Assembly: GCA_965237875.1 (NCBI GenBank)
Contig: CBDEGP010000002.1
Location: 868,001-932,000, forward strand
DNA length: 64,000 nt
From: DAOUJI01 sp965237875
GTDB taxonomy: Bacteria; Chloroflexota; Dehalococcoidia; Lucifugimonadales; JAGWBF01
Reading direction: 5' to 3'
The notes below the pieces were generated by a model. It was not told the DNA's origin. It did not search any database and saw only the letters and a program-made list of their open reading frames with translations. Positions 53,811 through 62,852 of this stretch are shown here, one piece after another. How positions within the stretch are numbered: the stretch's first letter is position 1; each line of letters opens with the position of its first letter. The translations under genes and the position numbers were made by a program.

Positions 53811-56042
53811 CTAGTGCCTGCCCGGTCTCCACTCGATCACTGCCGTCTCCTCCGGCGTGGCCTCGATGCGGACGGGGAAGCGGTGTCCCTTCGCCAGCAG
53901 CAGCCCGTCTCCCCTGGGGCAGGACAGGAGCCAGCGTTGGAGGTCTTCGGGCAGGTCGAAGGCGTCGCCCACCGTGCTGATGGCGGCCGCGTCCTGCTGG
54001 AGCAGCAGCTTGAAGGCGGCGTTCTGCAAGAGCGCCCGCCCGGAGTGGCCGGTGATGGCTCTTGAAGTGTCCTCGCTGAGCAGGTCCTGGACGTCCTGGG
54101 TGATGAACTGCAACCCCAGCCGGTGCTTCCTGGCGCGCTTCGCCATGCTGACCATGAAGGCCGCTCCCTCGGGGTGCTGCATGATGCTCCACACCTCGTC
54201 CACCACCAGCAGGCGGGGCTTGGGGTCCTGGGCCGCCGCCGCCCACACCGTCTCGGTGCAGACCATCGCGGCGGCGGGCCGGAGCTCCGGCTCCAAGAGC
54301 CGCAGGTCGTCGCCCTCGTCGGAGAGCAGGTTGCGCAGGCTGCCGGTGGCGAAGGGCCTCAGCAGCCGGGCGAGGTCGCCCGCCTCCCGCTCAAGGTGGG
54401 CGTAGAAATCGCGGAAGCCGGTGCGCTCCCTGGGCTGGGCGTAGTAGCCCGCGAGGGCGTGGTCGAGGGAGGCCCTGCGCTCCGCGCCGAGGCTCTCGCC
54501 CACCATAACCTCGATGAGCCTTCGCAGGCTGCCGATGCGCTGGAGCAGCTCCTCGGAGTCGCCCCGCTCGATGACGAAGGGGTTCATGCCTTGGCCGGGC
54601 ACGCCCGGCGACAGCACGCGCCCGCCCGCGGCGCGGGCCATGTCCGCGTACTCGCCCTCCGGGTCGATGACGTAGGCGGTCACGCCCCGGCACAGGCCAC
54701 GCAGCATTCCCAGCTTCGTCGCAAATGACTTCCCGCTGCCCGACCTTGCGAGGACGGCGGTGTTCGCGTTCAGGTGTGTGCCGTCCCAGGGGTCGTAGAC
54801 GACGGGGGCGCAGGCCCGCATGTCGATGCCGTAGAGCGTCCCGCTGCGGGTGTCCATGTCGGGGGGCGAGAAGGGGAAGAGCCGGGCGAGGCTGGACGTG
54901 TCCAGCGTCCGCCACTCGGCCACGGCGTTCAGGGCCAGGGGCAGCGTCGACAGCATCCCCTCGCGCTGCCGGAAGGCCAGGTTGTCCAGCTTGCCCAGGG
55001 TGGCGGCGAAATGGCCCTTCGCCCGCTGGGTCATCTCCTTGAGCGACGCCTCGTCCTTTGCGCGGAGCGTGACGGACAGGGAGGCGTGGAAGAGCCGCTC
55101 CCTTCCCCGCTGCACCTCGTCCCGCAGGCGGGTCACGTCCTCCAGGGCGATCTCCGCCTCGGGGGACATGGTGCGGCCTTTCTTGAATGACAGCGATTGG
55201 GCCGACTCGAAGCGCACCTTCTGCCACTCCAGCGTCCGCGCCGCCTGCTCCGCCGGTATCGGCCCCAAGTGGACGGACAGGTCCATCGGCGCGCCCGCCG
55301 CCATGAGGCTCTGGAGGAAGCCGGGGGAGAGCGACCGGGGCCACTTGCCCAGGTGGAGCGACCGGGTGAGGTGTCCGCCGACGCGGATGTCGCGGCGGTT
55401 GACCTCCACCTCCACCGGCTCATCCTCCTCCCGCTCGCCGGGCGTCCCTCCCAGGGCCGATGCCAGCAGCAGCATCCGCAATTGGCGGCCCCGGAGGGGG
55501 TGGACGGACAGCCCGGCCCGCGCCAGCAGGCCCCGCAGCTCGTCGACCCGCCCGAACTCGGCCACGGCATAGAAGCGCCGGTCGAGGATGCCGTCGCGGG
55601 TCTCAAGGTCCGTGAGCAGCCGCCCCAGGGACGCCGACGCCTCCCGCGTCTGCGGGGGCAGGCTCTCCGGCTGGGCCTGCTTCAGCTTGTCCCGCAGGCC
55701 GCCCAGGCGCGGCGGGTGCTGGCGCACCAGGAGCTGAATGGGAAAGTCGCAGGCGTTGAGCACCCCGGCGAAGGCCCCCAGCTTCGGCTCGTCGATCTCC
55801 AGCCCCATCACCTCGCAGACGCCGAGCTTCACCCCGTCCAGGCGCACCGGCCCGTCCTCGTCCAGGTGGGACAGCATGAAGAACAGGGGCAGGTCCGGCG
55901 GCGGCTTGGGCGCGGGGGTCGCGGGTTCGGCGGGTTGGGACGCGGCGTCGGGGCCGCATCCCGAAATGTCCTGCGGAGCGGCGTCCCCTTCCGGGGGCCT
56001 CGCCGCTCCGCGCTTCGTGACTTGTTCAATCAGCTTCTTCAA
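53811..56042 (-). CDS. virB4: VirB4-family type IV secretion ATPase
   Basis: 743 residues from a TTG preceded by AAGGAG. The N-terminal CagE/TrbE-like domain (about 80-400) is followed by Walker A ARSGSGKSFATK (K438), the acidic YVIDPEGEYADMA and Walker B LLVVDEVWSIM, then the VirB4 motif LGLQFITQDVQDLL. It energises assembly of the mating channel in the inner membrane. Full length and intact. The first 60 residues are proline/acidic-rich and probably disordered. Confidence 0.9.
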   Translation of the reverse strand: MKKLIEQVTKRGAARPPEGDAAPQDISGCGPDAASQPAEPATPAPKPPPDLPLFFMLSHLDEDGPVRLDGVKLGVCEVMGLEIDEPKLGAFAGVLNACDFPIQLLVRQHPPRLGGLRDKLKQAQPESLPPQTREASASLGRLLTDLETRDGILDRRFYAVAEFGRVDELRGLLARAGLSVHPLRGRQLRMLLLASALGGTPGEREEDEPVEVEVNRRDIRVGGHLTRSLHLGKWPRSLSPGFLQSLMAAGAPMDLSVHLGPIPAEQAARTLEWQKVRFESAQSLSFKKGRTMSPEAEIALEDVTRLRDEVQRGRERLFHASLSVTLRAKDEASLKEMTQRAKGHFAATLGKLDNLAFRQREGMLSTLPLALNAVAEWRTLDTSSLARLFPFSPPDMDTRSGTLYGIDMRACAPVVYDPWDGTHLNANTAVLARSGSGKSFATKLGMLRGLCRGVTAYVIDPEGEYADMARAAGGRVLSPGVPGQGMNPFVIERGDSEELLQRIGSLRRLIEVMVGESLGAERRASLDHALAGYYAQPRERTGFRDFYAHLEREAGDLARLLRPFATGSLRNLLSDEGDDLRLLEPELRPAAAMVCTETVWAAAAQDPKPRLLVVDEVWSIMQHPEGAAFMVSMAKRARKHRLGLQFITQDVQDLLSEDTSRAITGHSGRALLQNAAFKLLLQQDAAAISTVGDAFDLPEDLQRWLLSCPRGDGLLLAKGHRFPVRIEATPEETAVIEWRPGRH

Positions 56043-56061
56043 TGGGTTCTTCTCCTTTGCT

Positions 56062-56388
56062 CTAGGGAAATGGGAAGGGGACGACGCCGCTGCGCAGCAG
56101 CGCGGCCACGCCCTTGGCCGAAAGCACCAGGACCAGGCCGACCACCGCCAGGGCGACGGCGCTCTTGGCCCTGCCGCCGCCCCGCTCGTCGGCGCCCTCG
56201 GCCATCAGGACGAAGCCCGCCCAGGCGATGGCGAAGACGCAGAGGCCGGAGGCGGCGTAGGCCATCGCGGTGAGCGCCTTGTCGAAGGCTTCGAGCATCG
56301 CCCGCTCCTCGGCCGGCGCAGCCCCCATGAACACGAGGGCCGCGCCGGAGAGAAGCAGTAGGGTCGCGGCGCGCCTCACCAGGGCCAC
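56062..56388 (-). CDS. Small two-helix membrane protein, pilin-like
   Basis: 108 residues from GTG. A signal-like N-terminus (RRAATLLLLSGAALVFMGAA) and two more membrane helices (MAYAASGLCVFAIAWAGFVL, VALAVVGLVLVLSAKGVAAL) give a TrbC/VirB2-like layout. It lies just before virB4 (start 19 bases downstream) and overlaps the preceding gene by 13 bases. It could be a pilin or another channel component; the proper pilin candidate is 58141-58437. Confidence 0.55.
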   Translation of the reverse strand: MALVRRAATLLLLSGAALVFMGAAPAEERAMLEAFDKALTAMAYAASGLCVFAIAWAGFVLMAEGADERGGGRAKSAVALAVVGLVLVLSAKGVAALLRSGVVPFPFP

Positions 56389-58115
56389 TCCCAGCCCAGC
56401 AGGTCGAACCAGTGGCCCAGCTCGCCGCCTGCGGGCGTCTGCCCGGCTGGCGGGTCGACGGGTTCAGGCTCCGGCAGCACCAGGGCCGCGAAGGGGTCGT
56501 CGGCCCCGACGCCGGAGGCCATCGCCAGGGTCTCGTCCCTGGCCTTCGTGACGGGCGAACGCTCCACCACCTCGGCCTTGACGTGCTCCGGGTGGACGAT
56601 GGTGAGGGTCACGTCCTTGTTGACCGTCCTGCCCGGCACGTAGGCGTAGGCGGAGGCGGAGACGGTGTGCTCCGTGGTCGTGCCGTCGTCGTGAGTGACG
56701 GTGATGGTCTCGCTGTCGCTGTCGGAGTCGCTGGCCCCCGGGCGGTACAGGCTCACCGTCTCGGTGCGCTCCTCCGTCCGCTCCGGGTGGTGGGTGAGCA
56801 CGGTCAGCGGGGGCATGGGGATGCTGAGGGCGGCCTCTAGGTCAACGTCCACGGTCACGGCATGAATGGCCTTGCCGGTGGGCACGTCGAGCCGGAAGCG
56901 GGTCTCGCCGTTGGGAACGAACTCGACGCTGGCGGTCGACGCGCCGGTGGCTGCGGAGAGCGTCCCCGCTATCTCCGTCACCCCGGCGTCCAGGAGCGCC
57001 GTCTCGGTGACGCTCTCGTGTCCCGCCACCGTCTGAAGCTCGATAGGGTCCTCGACGGCGGAAACGCACTGGGACTCGATGACGCCGGTGACGGCCCCCG
57101 GCGTCCAGCCCAGGGAGGCCATGCGCAGGTCACACAGCTCCCCGTCGATGGCCGGAAGCGGGTACGGGATCTGCTCGCCCTTGACCGTCACGGCCCCCGC
57201 CTGGCCGAGGCCGTCCTCCCAGGAGAAGGTCAGCGACGGCGCGGGGCCGTGCAGCGGGAGGTCGTAGTCGATGCGCTCCCTCTCGTCCAGGCTGGCCGAA
57301 CCCCAGAAGCGCAGGGAGCGGCCCTGGGAGCCGCCGAAGGCCCGCACCCGGATGTCCAGGGCGGTGGCGGCTCGCAGGGTGACGGCGGCGCGGTCGCCGG
57401 AGACGGTCAACCCCTCGACGAAGAGCCGCCGCCCCTCCACCGGCTGCGGGGGCTGGAACTCGATCTCGTCGGAGCTCCAGCCCTCGTCGCCGGGGCCTTG
57501 GGCCAGGGCCGACTGCGGGACCGTCGCGACCGCCGCCGCCAAAGCGACGGCGGCCAGGGCGGCTGCCCAGGTGTTCGGACGCTTCTTGCGCCGGGCCTTG
57601 CGGCTCCCGTCGCCGTCCCCGTTCATGCTGTCCGCCTCCGGCCTCTTGCCCTTGCCGAACCAGCGGTGGGGACGGAAGGGCCTCCGCCCGCCCTTACGCT
57701 CCCGGCTCTTGCGCTTGGGGCGAAGGCCGCGCAGGGTCTTTCCCGCACGGCGCGCCATCATCCGCAGGGGGCCGGGGCCGCTCCGCACGGGCTGGACCGG
57801 CGCGGGCGGCTCGCTGCGGGCCAGCTGGGACGGCGGCCCAACGTGGAGCCGCGCCCCCAGCCGGTACTTCAAGAGGTCGGCGGCCACCAGGGGCAGCCGC
57901 CGACCGCCTATCTTCCCCACGACGGCGGCGATCCCCACCAGGCCCAGGAGGACGGCCAACGCCATCCTCACCTCGGACGGGCCGACGGGGGCGTAGCGGT
58001 ATGCGCCGTAGGACAGGGCGCATACCGCCGTAATCGCCACGATCTGGGGGAAGGTGAACCACAGCAGCACCCTGTCCTCGGTCTGCACGTGGGTAGGTAC
58101 CTCGTGTTCTCTCAT
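56376..58115 (-). CDS. PrgI-like membrane protein with a large extracytoplasmic domain
   Basis: 579 residues. Residues 1-90 match the PrgI family of small type IV secretion proteins (VPTHVQTEDRVLLWFTFPQI, two membrane helices to about 70). A basic linker (GRRPFRPHRWFGKGKRPE) leads to a third hydrophobic segment (TWAAALAAVALAAAVATVP, with ALAQ) and about 370 residues of beta-rich sequence. PrgI is normally about 100 residues, so this is a fusion. The large outer part may replace channel or surface components absent from this operon. Confidence 0.7.
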   Translation of the reverse strand: MREHEVPTHVQTEDRVLLWFTFPQIVAITAVCALSYGAYRYAPVGPSEVRMALAVLLGLVGIAAVVGKIGGRRLPLVAADLLKYRLGARLHVGPPSQLARSEPPAPVQPVRSGPGPLRMMARRAGKTLRGLRPKRKSRERKGGRRPFRPHRWFGKGKRPEADSMNGDGDGSRKARRKKRPNTWAAALAAVALAAAVATVPQSALAQGPGDEGWSSDEIEFQPPQPVEGRRLFVEGLTVSGDRAAVTLRAATALDIRVRAFGGSQGRSLRFWGSASLDERERIDYDLPLHGPAPSLTFSWEDGLGQAGAVTVKGEQIPYPLPAIDGELCDLRMASLGWTPGAVTGVIESQCVSAVEDPIELQTVAGHESVTETALLDAGVTEIAGTLSAATGASTASVEFVPNGETRFRLDVPTGKAIHAVTVDVDLEAALSIPMPPLTVLTHHPERTEERTETVSLYRPGASDSDSDSETITVTHDDGTTTEHTVSASAYAYVPGRTVNKDVTLTIVHPEHVKAEVVERSPVTKARDETLAMASGVGADDPFAALVLPEPEPVDPPAGQTPAGGELGHWFDLLGWEWPW

Positions 58116-58140
58116 GTCTCTCTCCTTTCCTCAGCTCGGC

Positions 58141-58437
58141 CTAGCCGGATTCGCTGGATTCGCCGCCGCCATCCGTGGGGTCGGGCACGTCGATGTCCAC
58201 CGGCGAACCCACGACCGCGTCCATCACCAGCTCGACGACGCCGTAGGCCACCATCGCCAGGACGATTCCCGCCAGGGCGGTCATCATGGCGCTCTTGCCC
58301 CGCTCCATCTGGTGCGGTGCTCCCGACGCCGTCAGGTACAGGTAGGCCCCGTAGATGAAGAAGCCCACGCCGACGACGCCAACAATGCCCAGCAGGATGC
58401 CCACCAGGTTCGATATGGTCTGTGTCAGGTCTTCCAT
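58141..58437 (-). CDS. VirB2/TrbC-like pilin
   Basis: 98 residues from the ATG at 58435-58437 (GAGGAG nine bases ahead). Two helices: ISNLVGILLGIVGVVGVGFF, and MMTALAGIVLAMVAYGVVEL, separated by the short loop typical of pilins. An acidic Ser/Gly tail follows. It sits between the VirB6 and PrgI-like genes. Confidence 0.7.
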   Translation of the reverse strand: MEDLTQTISNLVGILLGIVGVVGVGFFIYGAYLYLTASGAPHQMERGKSAMMTALAGIVLAMVAYGVVELVMDAVVGSPVDIDVPDPTDGGGESSESG

Positions 58438-58613
58438 AGGTTTGTCTCCTCTCTGTTTCGTTGCCGGGCATTTCCTCACCCGGTCTTCATTGGTTCGCTC
58501 GCCTCTTCGGTTCCGCTCGCCTCCGCTCGCCTACCGGCACATCGCTGCACCTCCTTTGCCGTTTGGTTGGCGCGAGTCCCGCCCGCGCGTTCGGGTTGCC
58601 GTCGTTGGGGGGG

Positions 58614-59591
58614 CTACTCGCCGCTGCTCCGGGGCGCTTCGCCACCGCCGCCACCGGCGGAGGGGGTTGCCATGGAGGCCGCCGAGCTGATGCCGCCTGC
58701 GGCAGCCGACAGGCCCGCGCTGGCCGCCATCGCGCCCACGGCCATGCCGCCCGGCCCGCCGGCTGCTCCTCCCGCCACCAGCCCGATGGTCTTCGCCGAG
58801 CGCACCATCGACGCGGGCAGATTCATGCCGAAATAGAGCATCGAGAGCCAGGAGTCGAAAGTGCCGTGGTTGCCCAGCATCGAGGGCACCCGGGTCGCCA
58901 TGTAGACGAAGGCCAGGGAAAGCAGCAGCTTCCAGATCAGGTCCTGCACCGGCTCGAAGGCGGCGATGGCCGCGAACTCGTGGAGGAAGCCGAAGCCCAG
59001 GGCCAGGGCGATGAGCTGGATGGCCTGCTGGAACACCGTCGTCATGAAGAGGCGCAGCCACTGACGGCCCCAGCCCGCCGTGTGGGGCAATATCCACAGC
59101 CCCAACGCGATGGGGGCCAGGGCGAGGAGGATGTCGATGAGGGCCAGGCGCAGGACCATCTGCACGATGACGTAGAGGACGAAGAAGCCGTAGACCAGGT
59201 AGAGGACGGCCAGCAGCAGGCCCATGCCCACGCTCCCGGCCTGCACCGCCGTCAGCAGCGTCTTCAGCGTGGAGCGGAGCATGTCTCCGGCGGTCACGTT
59301 CAGCGAGACGGCGATGAAGCCGGACACGGCGTCGGCCACGTCGATGACCAGGGCGCACCACCAGAGCGACGATGCGGCGGCCACCAGGCCGAGCGCGAGG
59401 CGGGGCACCAGCTCCCGCCACCCCGCCTGCTGGCGCCCCAGGTGCTCGGACATGATGAGGCTGAGGCCCATCCAGCCCAGGATGACCACCAGCGCGCCGG
59501 ACGTGATGGCCCAGACGACGATCCACGCCTGGCGCACCAGGTCGTGGGCGTAGGTCAGGTCGGGAGGGGTGCCGGTGAGGATGTCGCTCAT
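58614..59591 (-). CDS. VirB6/TrbL-like polytopic channel protein
   Basis: 325 residues with six to seven membrane segments (for example IVVWAITSGALVVILGWMGL, VLYLVYGFFVLYVIVQMVLR, LLALAPIALGLWILPHTAGW) and a Gly/Ala/Ser-rich tail from about 270. This is the VirB6/TrbL pattern: an inner-membrane channel core for DNA passage. Seven bases after the stop codon context of the secreted protein gene, same operon. Confidence 0.8.
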   Translation of the reverse strand: MSDILTGTPPDLTYAHDLVRQAWIVVWAITSGALVVILGWMGLSLIMSEHLGRQQAGWRELVPRLALGLVAAASSLWWCALVIDVADAVSGFIAVSLNVTAGDMLRSTLKTLLTAVQAGSVGMGLLLAVLYLVYGFFVLYVIVQMVLRLALIDILLALAPIALGLWILPHTAGWGRQWLRLFMTTVFQQAIQLIALALGFGFLHEFAAIAAFEPVQDLIWKLLLSLAFVYMATRVPSMLGNHGTFDSWLSMLYFGMNLPASMVRSAKTIGLVAGGAAGGPGGMAVGAMAASAGLSAAAGGISSAASMATPSAGGGGGEAPRSSGE

Positions 59592-59597
59592 GGACGG

Positions 59598-60206
59598 CTA
59601 CCCTCCCCGGCAGTTGTCGGCGTCCTCGCCCGACGCCCGCTCGACCACGCCGCAGAGGGTCCCGTGGACGCCCTCGATAATCCAGCCGGCGAAGGCTTTC
59701 GCCCAGCGTCCGGGGCTGAGGGCGGACAGAATCTTGTCCCAGATGCGGCCCGGCTGGTGGATGGGGACGACGGCGTAGAAGTCGCCCCGCTCGCCGCTCT
59801 CGGCGGTCGCCAGCATGACCAGCAGGTAGGCCCGGTCGGGGTCGAGGCCGGGCTGCTCGTCCAGGGCCGGGTACTCCCACGAGTATTCCCAGCCGTCGCT
59901 GCGCCTCTTCTCGCCGCCATTGAGCCGGTACATGGCGCTTATCCAGTCGCCGGTGTCGGCGTCGCGGACGGCGTAGAAGAGGCTCTCGATCTCGTGGTCG
60001 AAGACGGGGCGGGCGACGAACTCGCCGCCCTTCTTGCGCTCCACGAAGTCCCGGTCGGCGTTGACCAGGACGATCCCGTTGCCGGGTGGGGTCTGGGCCA
60101 GGGCGATGCCGCTTGAGGGGATCGCCACCAGCGCCGCCAACAGCAGCGCGGCGGCCAGGGGTATCAGCCTTCTTGCCTTGCGTCGGATGGTCGATTGCGG
60201 TCCCAC
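59598..60206 (-). CDS. Secreted or membrane-anchored protein heading the transfer operon
   Basis: 202 residues from GTG 60206 with GAGGAGGCG seven bases ahead. Signal peptide (RRLIPLAAALLLAALVAIPS, likely cut after ALA). No recognised family; the segment DWISAMYRLNGGEKRRSDGW and the two late cysteines (TLCGVVERASGEDADNC) are notable. First gene of the leftward transfer operon, so a structural part of the mating machinery is likely. Confidence 0.6.
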   Translation of the reverse strand: MGPQSTIRRKARRLIPLAAALLLAALVAIPSSGIALAQTPPGNGIVLVNADRDFVERKKGGEFVARPVFDHEIESLFYAVRDADTGDWISAMYRLNGGEKRRSDGWEYSWEYPALDEQPGLDPDRAYLLVMLATAESGERGDFYAVVPIHQPGRIWDKILSALSPGRWAKAFAGWIIEGVHGTLCGVVERASGEDADNCRGG

Positions 60207-60285
60207 GTCTTCGCCTCCTCGTCTCGAATGGGGTCTTTCGCCTGCGGTCGAGTCTGAGGAGTCGGGGGGCGAAATATCATGGTGC

Positions 60286-60317
60286 GTGAGGGGGGCACAC
60301 GCGCGTGCCCCCCTCAC
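60286..60317. repeat. Perfect 13-bp inverted repeat upstream of the transfer operon
   Basis: GTGAGGGGGGCAC (60286-60298) pairs with 60305-60317 around ACGCGC. It lies 80 bases before the first transfer gene in the 60207-60643 gap. The gap also has two copies of AAATGCAAGTCGG (60385-60397, 60503-60515) and a hairpin AGGGGC/GCCCCT (60583-60599). It could be an operator, an attenuator or part of oriT. No T-run follows on either strand. Confidence 0.55.
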
Positions 60318-60643
60318 GGGGCCTCCACTTTGAGAGGCCGGATGTGATGTCATACCCGTGTACAGGGATTGGCGTCAGTTGCAGAAATGCAAGTCGGGGG
60401 TGATTTCCTACCTGAAACAGGGGGAAATGCGAGGAGTGGCAGCGGTGGTTGCGAGCACTTCGAGGTAAGGGCGGGTTCACCGGAAGAGGGCGGAAGTTGA
60501 CTAAATGCAAGTCGGAAAACGAGGCGATGGAGCGAATCCCTGCAACAGCGGAGCGAGCGATTGGGGGAGCGAGGCCTTACCGAGGGGCGTGATGCCCCTA
60601 CAGGACAACCCCCTACAGGACATGACAGCGAGGAGGTCAAGGC

Positions 60644-61546
60644 ATGAACGAGGCGCAGGTGAACGGGACAGAGGCGGACGGGACGCTGGACGGCGACACG
60701 CTGGCTGATGAGACCCAGGCGGACGGCGGCGGCAGCGATGGCCTGGACGTCGAGAGGTTGAGGCGGCTGAGGCTGAGCGGGTTCCTGCGGGAGCTGGTGC
60801 GGGCGGAGGGCCGCATGGAGGCGGCGGACCTGCTGGGCGTGGCCTACCGCACGCTGGTCAAGGCCGAGGAGTCGGGCGAGATCACGGGACGCATGAGCGA
60901 TGCGCTGGAGCGGCTGCTGGGGACGGGCGACGACCCCGAAGTGGCGCGGCTGCGGGAGCGCGTCGGGGCGTTGGAGGAGCGTCTGGAGGGCGGCATGGAG
61001 TCGCTGGCGAAGGAGCTGCGGGACGGCCTCCACGAGATTCGGGCTGCCGTGGCTGGGCAGGCCGACGGGCAGACGGAGACGGTCGGTCGGACCCAGGCGC
61101 ATGAGGATGGCGGAGAAGGGGCGGGCCGGTCGGAGACCAGGGCCGCCCCTCCGGTGGCGGGGTTGGGATCGAAGAAGCCTTTCAGGGAGCGGCGGCTGGA
61201 CCCGGAGATCGTCACCGTGGAGCCTGACGACGACGATCCGGAGGTTTTCGGCGATGCGTGGCCGCTGGTCGAGGAGTGGCGCGGGCTGCGGGCCGGTCAC
61301 CCCCGCCAGGGCGGAAGCCTGTCGTGGCTCGTGACCGAGGAGCGGCTGCTCATGCTGGAGCTGGCGATGCTGGAGGAGCACGGGCTGACGCTGCCGCCGG
61401 AGAAGCAGCCCCTGCGGGGCTTCGGGCGCAGGGGGCAGACCAGCTGGCGTTGGAAGGCCCTGGGGGACACGAGGGTGGCGTTGAGGAAGCGGAAGCTGCT
61501 GCGCTGGGTGCGCCGGGTCCTCACCCTGTGGCTGTGGCGGAAGTAG
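60644..61546 (+). CDS. Hypothetical HTH/coiled-coil element protein
   Basis: 300 residues, ATG with GAGGAGG about eight bases ahead. Acidic N-terminus (1-35), then a HTH-like part (AADLLGVAYRTLVKAEESGE, about 65-84), a coiled coil (RLRERVGALEERLEGGMESL), a linker, and a basic C-terminal region (RRGQTSWRWKALGDTRVALR). Divergent from the transfer operon. No family known; probably a DNA-binding regulator or partition-like protein of the element. Confidence 0.6.
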   Translation: MNEAQVNGTEADGTLDGDTLADETQADGGGSDGLDVERLRRLRLSGFLRELVRAEGRMEAADLLGVAYRTLVKAEESGEITGRMSDALERLLGTGDDPEVARLRERVGALEERLEGGMESLAKELRDGLHEIRAAVAGQADGQTETVGRTQAHEDGGEGAGRSETRAAPPVAGLGSKKPFRERRLDPEIVTVEPDDDDPEVFGDAWPLVEEWRGLRAGHPRQGGSLSWLVTEERLLMLELAMLEEHGLTLPPEKQPLRGFGRRGQTSWRWKALGDTRVALRKRKLLRWVRRVLTLWLWRK

Positions 61547-61569
61547 GCCCCGGAGCCGTCTCCGGGGCC
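61546..61569 (+). terminator. Hairpin directly after the 60644-61546 gene
   Basis: GGCCCCGGAG pairs perfectly with CTCCGGGGCC (10 bp, CCGT loop), starting at the last base of the stop codon. Only a short GGTTTCC follows, so it is a weak terminator or a 3'-end stabiliser. Confidence 0.5.
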
Positions 61570-61771
61570 GGTTTCCGGCGTGGCTACATCGCCGCGACAT
61601 GGGAGCGACCTCGCAGCGTGCAATCTGGGCTCGGATGCCCGATTACCCCGTCCTGGGCCTTCCATTCGGTCGGATGTTCGGGCGATAATCGAGTCACTTT
61701 CTGGCTTTTCCAGCGTTTCGTGCCTAGAAACCTGGAGGATTCCCGTCCACCGAATCCGGGACCGGCTGCAT

Positions 61772-61850
61772 AGGATTGAGCCTCGCTCTCCGAACAGCCG
61801 CCCAGGGGTCAGACCGGAAGGATTGAGCCTCGCTCTCCCGACGGCCGCCC
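61772..61850. repeat. Two 32-bp direct repeats 47 bases apart
   Basis: Units 61772-61803 and 61819-61850 both begin AGGATTGAGCCTCGCTCTCC and end with GGCCGCCC or AGCCGCCC, differing at three to four bases. They lie in a gene-free stretch (61570-62246) of about 680 bases, the largest in the element part. Iteron-like or binding sites are possible. Confidence 0.65.
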
Positions 61851-61947
61851 CGGAGGACACATTCGCAGTGGTTGGAGCGTCTCGTGCGCTTCGGCCCCTC
61901 GGACACCCTGGTCGGAGTGCGTCCTGCGCCCCGGCCCTTCCTCATGT

Positions 61948-61980
61948 CTGCGACGCAACCGGCACGCGGTTGGGTCGCAG
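61948..61980. repeat. 13-bp inverted repeat, one mismatch
   Basis: CTGCGACGCAACC (61948-61960) pairs with GGTTGGGTCGCAG (61968-61980) around a 7-base loop. With the direct repeats at 61772-61850 it makes this gap the best candidate for an origin of transfer or replication in the window. Confidence 0.55.
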
Positions 61981-62246
61981 CTTCGACACGCGCTGACCTG
62001 CGACGAATTCGCCAGTTAGCCGCTTCAACGCTTCGCAGCTTTTCCCGGAGGTCTCTCACCCCTGGGCCGAGCTGCGTCTTTCTCACACCGGCGTCTCCTG
62101 CGTTCGACTCGTTGTCGGGCTGCAGGCGTCTTCGGCACGGGCACACGGATTCACAGGTGTCAACGGCAACGGCAATCAGCAGCACCAAGGAGGTAACGAA
62201 CGGCATGGACGAATCACGGACACAAACAGCAGAAGGAGGAACGGAC

Positions 62247-62720
62247 ATGACGGAACAGTACGTGGGACCGAGCGCGGCGCGGATCGCCAACCTCATACCG
62301 CACCGGGTCAGCTTCGAGCGGGGCTGGTTCTGGACGACGACGGCCATCTGTCACGGCGGGAAGTCGGACGGGCTGGCGTTTCGGCAGCGGCCCGACGGCA
62401 ACGGCATCGACACGCGCTGCCACACCGGAGGCTGCACCGCCGGCGTGGTGATAACCGAGCTGGAGGTGCTCATCGGGCTTCCGATCTGGACGGCGTACGA
62501 GCCGGTGAGCGACGCGGCGGTCAATGCCCCTGAGAAACAGCAGTGGTGGAAGCGGAAGCGGGTCGCGGTGGCCGGCGTGGTCGCTCTGGTCGTTGCGGCG
62601 CCGCTGCTTACCCTCGACCTGGAGGTCTTCTTCCTGAACCTCGTCGGGCTGGGCATCGGCTGGCTGCTGCTCCGGCGGTTCATGCCACGGCGTCCGGCAG
62701 GGAGACCTCGTCGACGCTAG
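62247..62720 (+). CDS. Cys/His-motif membrane protein
   Basis: 157 residues from ATG 62247, seven bases after AAGGAGG; an ATG at 62205 also has AAGGAGG, at 12 bases. C35-H36...C58-H59-x3-C63 (AICHGGKSDGL, RCHTGGC) looks like a small zinc or primase-type finger, and LEVLIGLPIWTAYEP follows. Two membrane helices (about 105-122, 127-143) and a basic tail close it. A cytoplasmic zinc head on a membrane anchor fits a replication or transfer accessory. No family name can be given safely. Confidence 0.6.
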   Translation: MTEQYVGPSAARIANLIPHRVSFERGWFWTTTAICHGGKSDGLAFRQRPDGNGIDTRCHTGGCTAGVVITELEVLIGLPIWTAYEPVSDAAVNAPEKQQWWKRKRVAVAGVVALVVAAPLLTLDLEVFFLNLVGLGIGWLLLRRFMPRRPAGRPRRR

Positions 62721-62761
62721 CGACGGGGCCTCCGGTCCGGTCACAACCCATCCCAACACGC

Positions 62762-62797
62762 AAGGGCCGTCTCTTTCCGAGGCGGCCCTTCTTCTTT
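62762..62797 (+). terminator. Terminator after the Cys/His membrane protein gene
   Basis: AAGGGCCG.CTC (62762-62773) pairs with GAG.CGGCCCTT (62779-62790) and is followed by CTTCTTT, a good rho-independent form. Confidence 0.65.
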
Positions 62798-62852
62798 GCC
62801 CGCAAGCGGGCGCAGGCGACAACGGCAACAACACAACACGAAGGAGGTCGTG

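Noticed and set aside
61872..62204. N-terminal extension of the Cys/His membrane protein
   Set aside because: Arg/Ser/Pro-rich with no ribosome site; strong sites stand before ATG 62205 and 62247.
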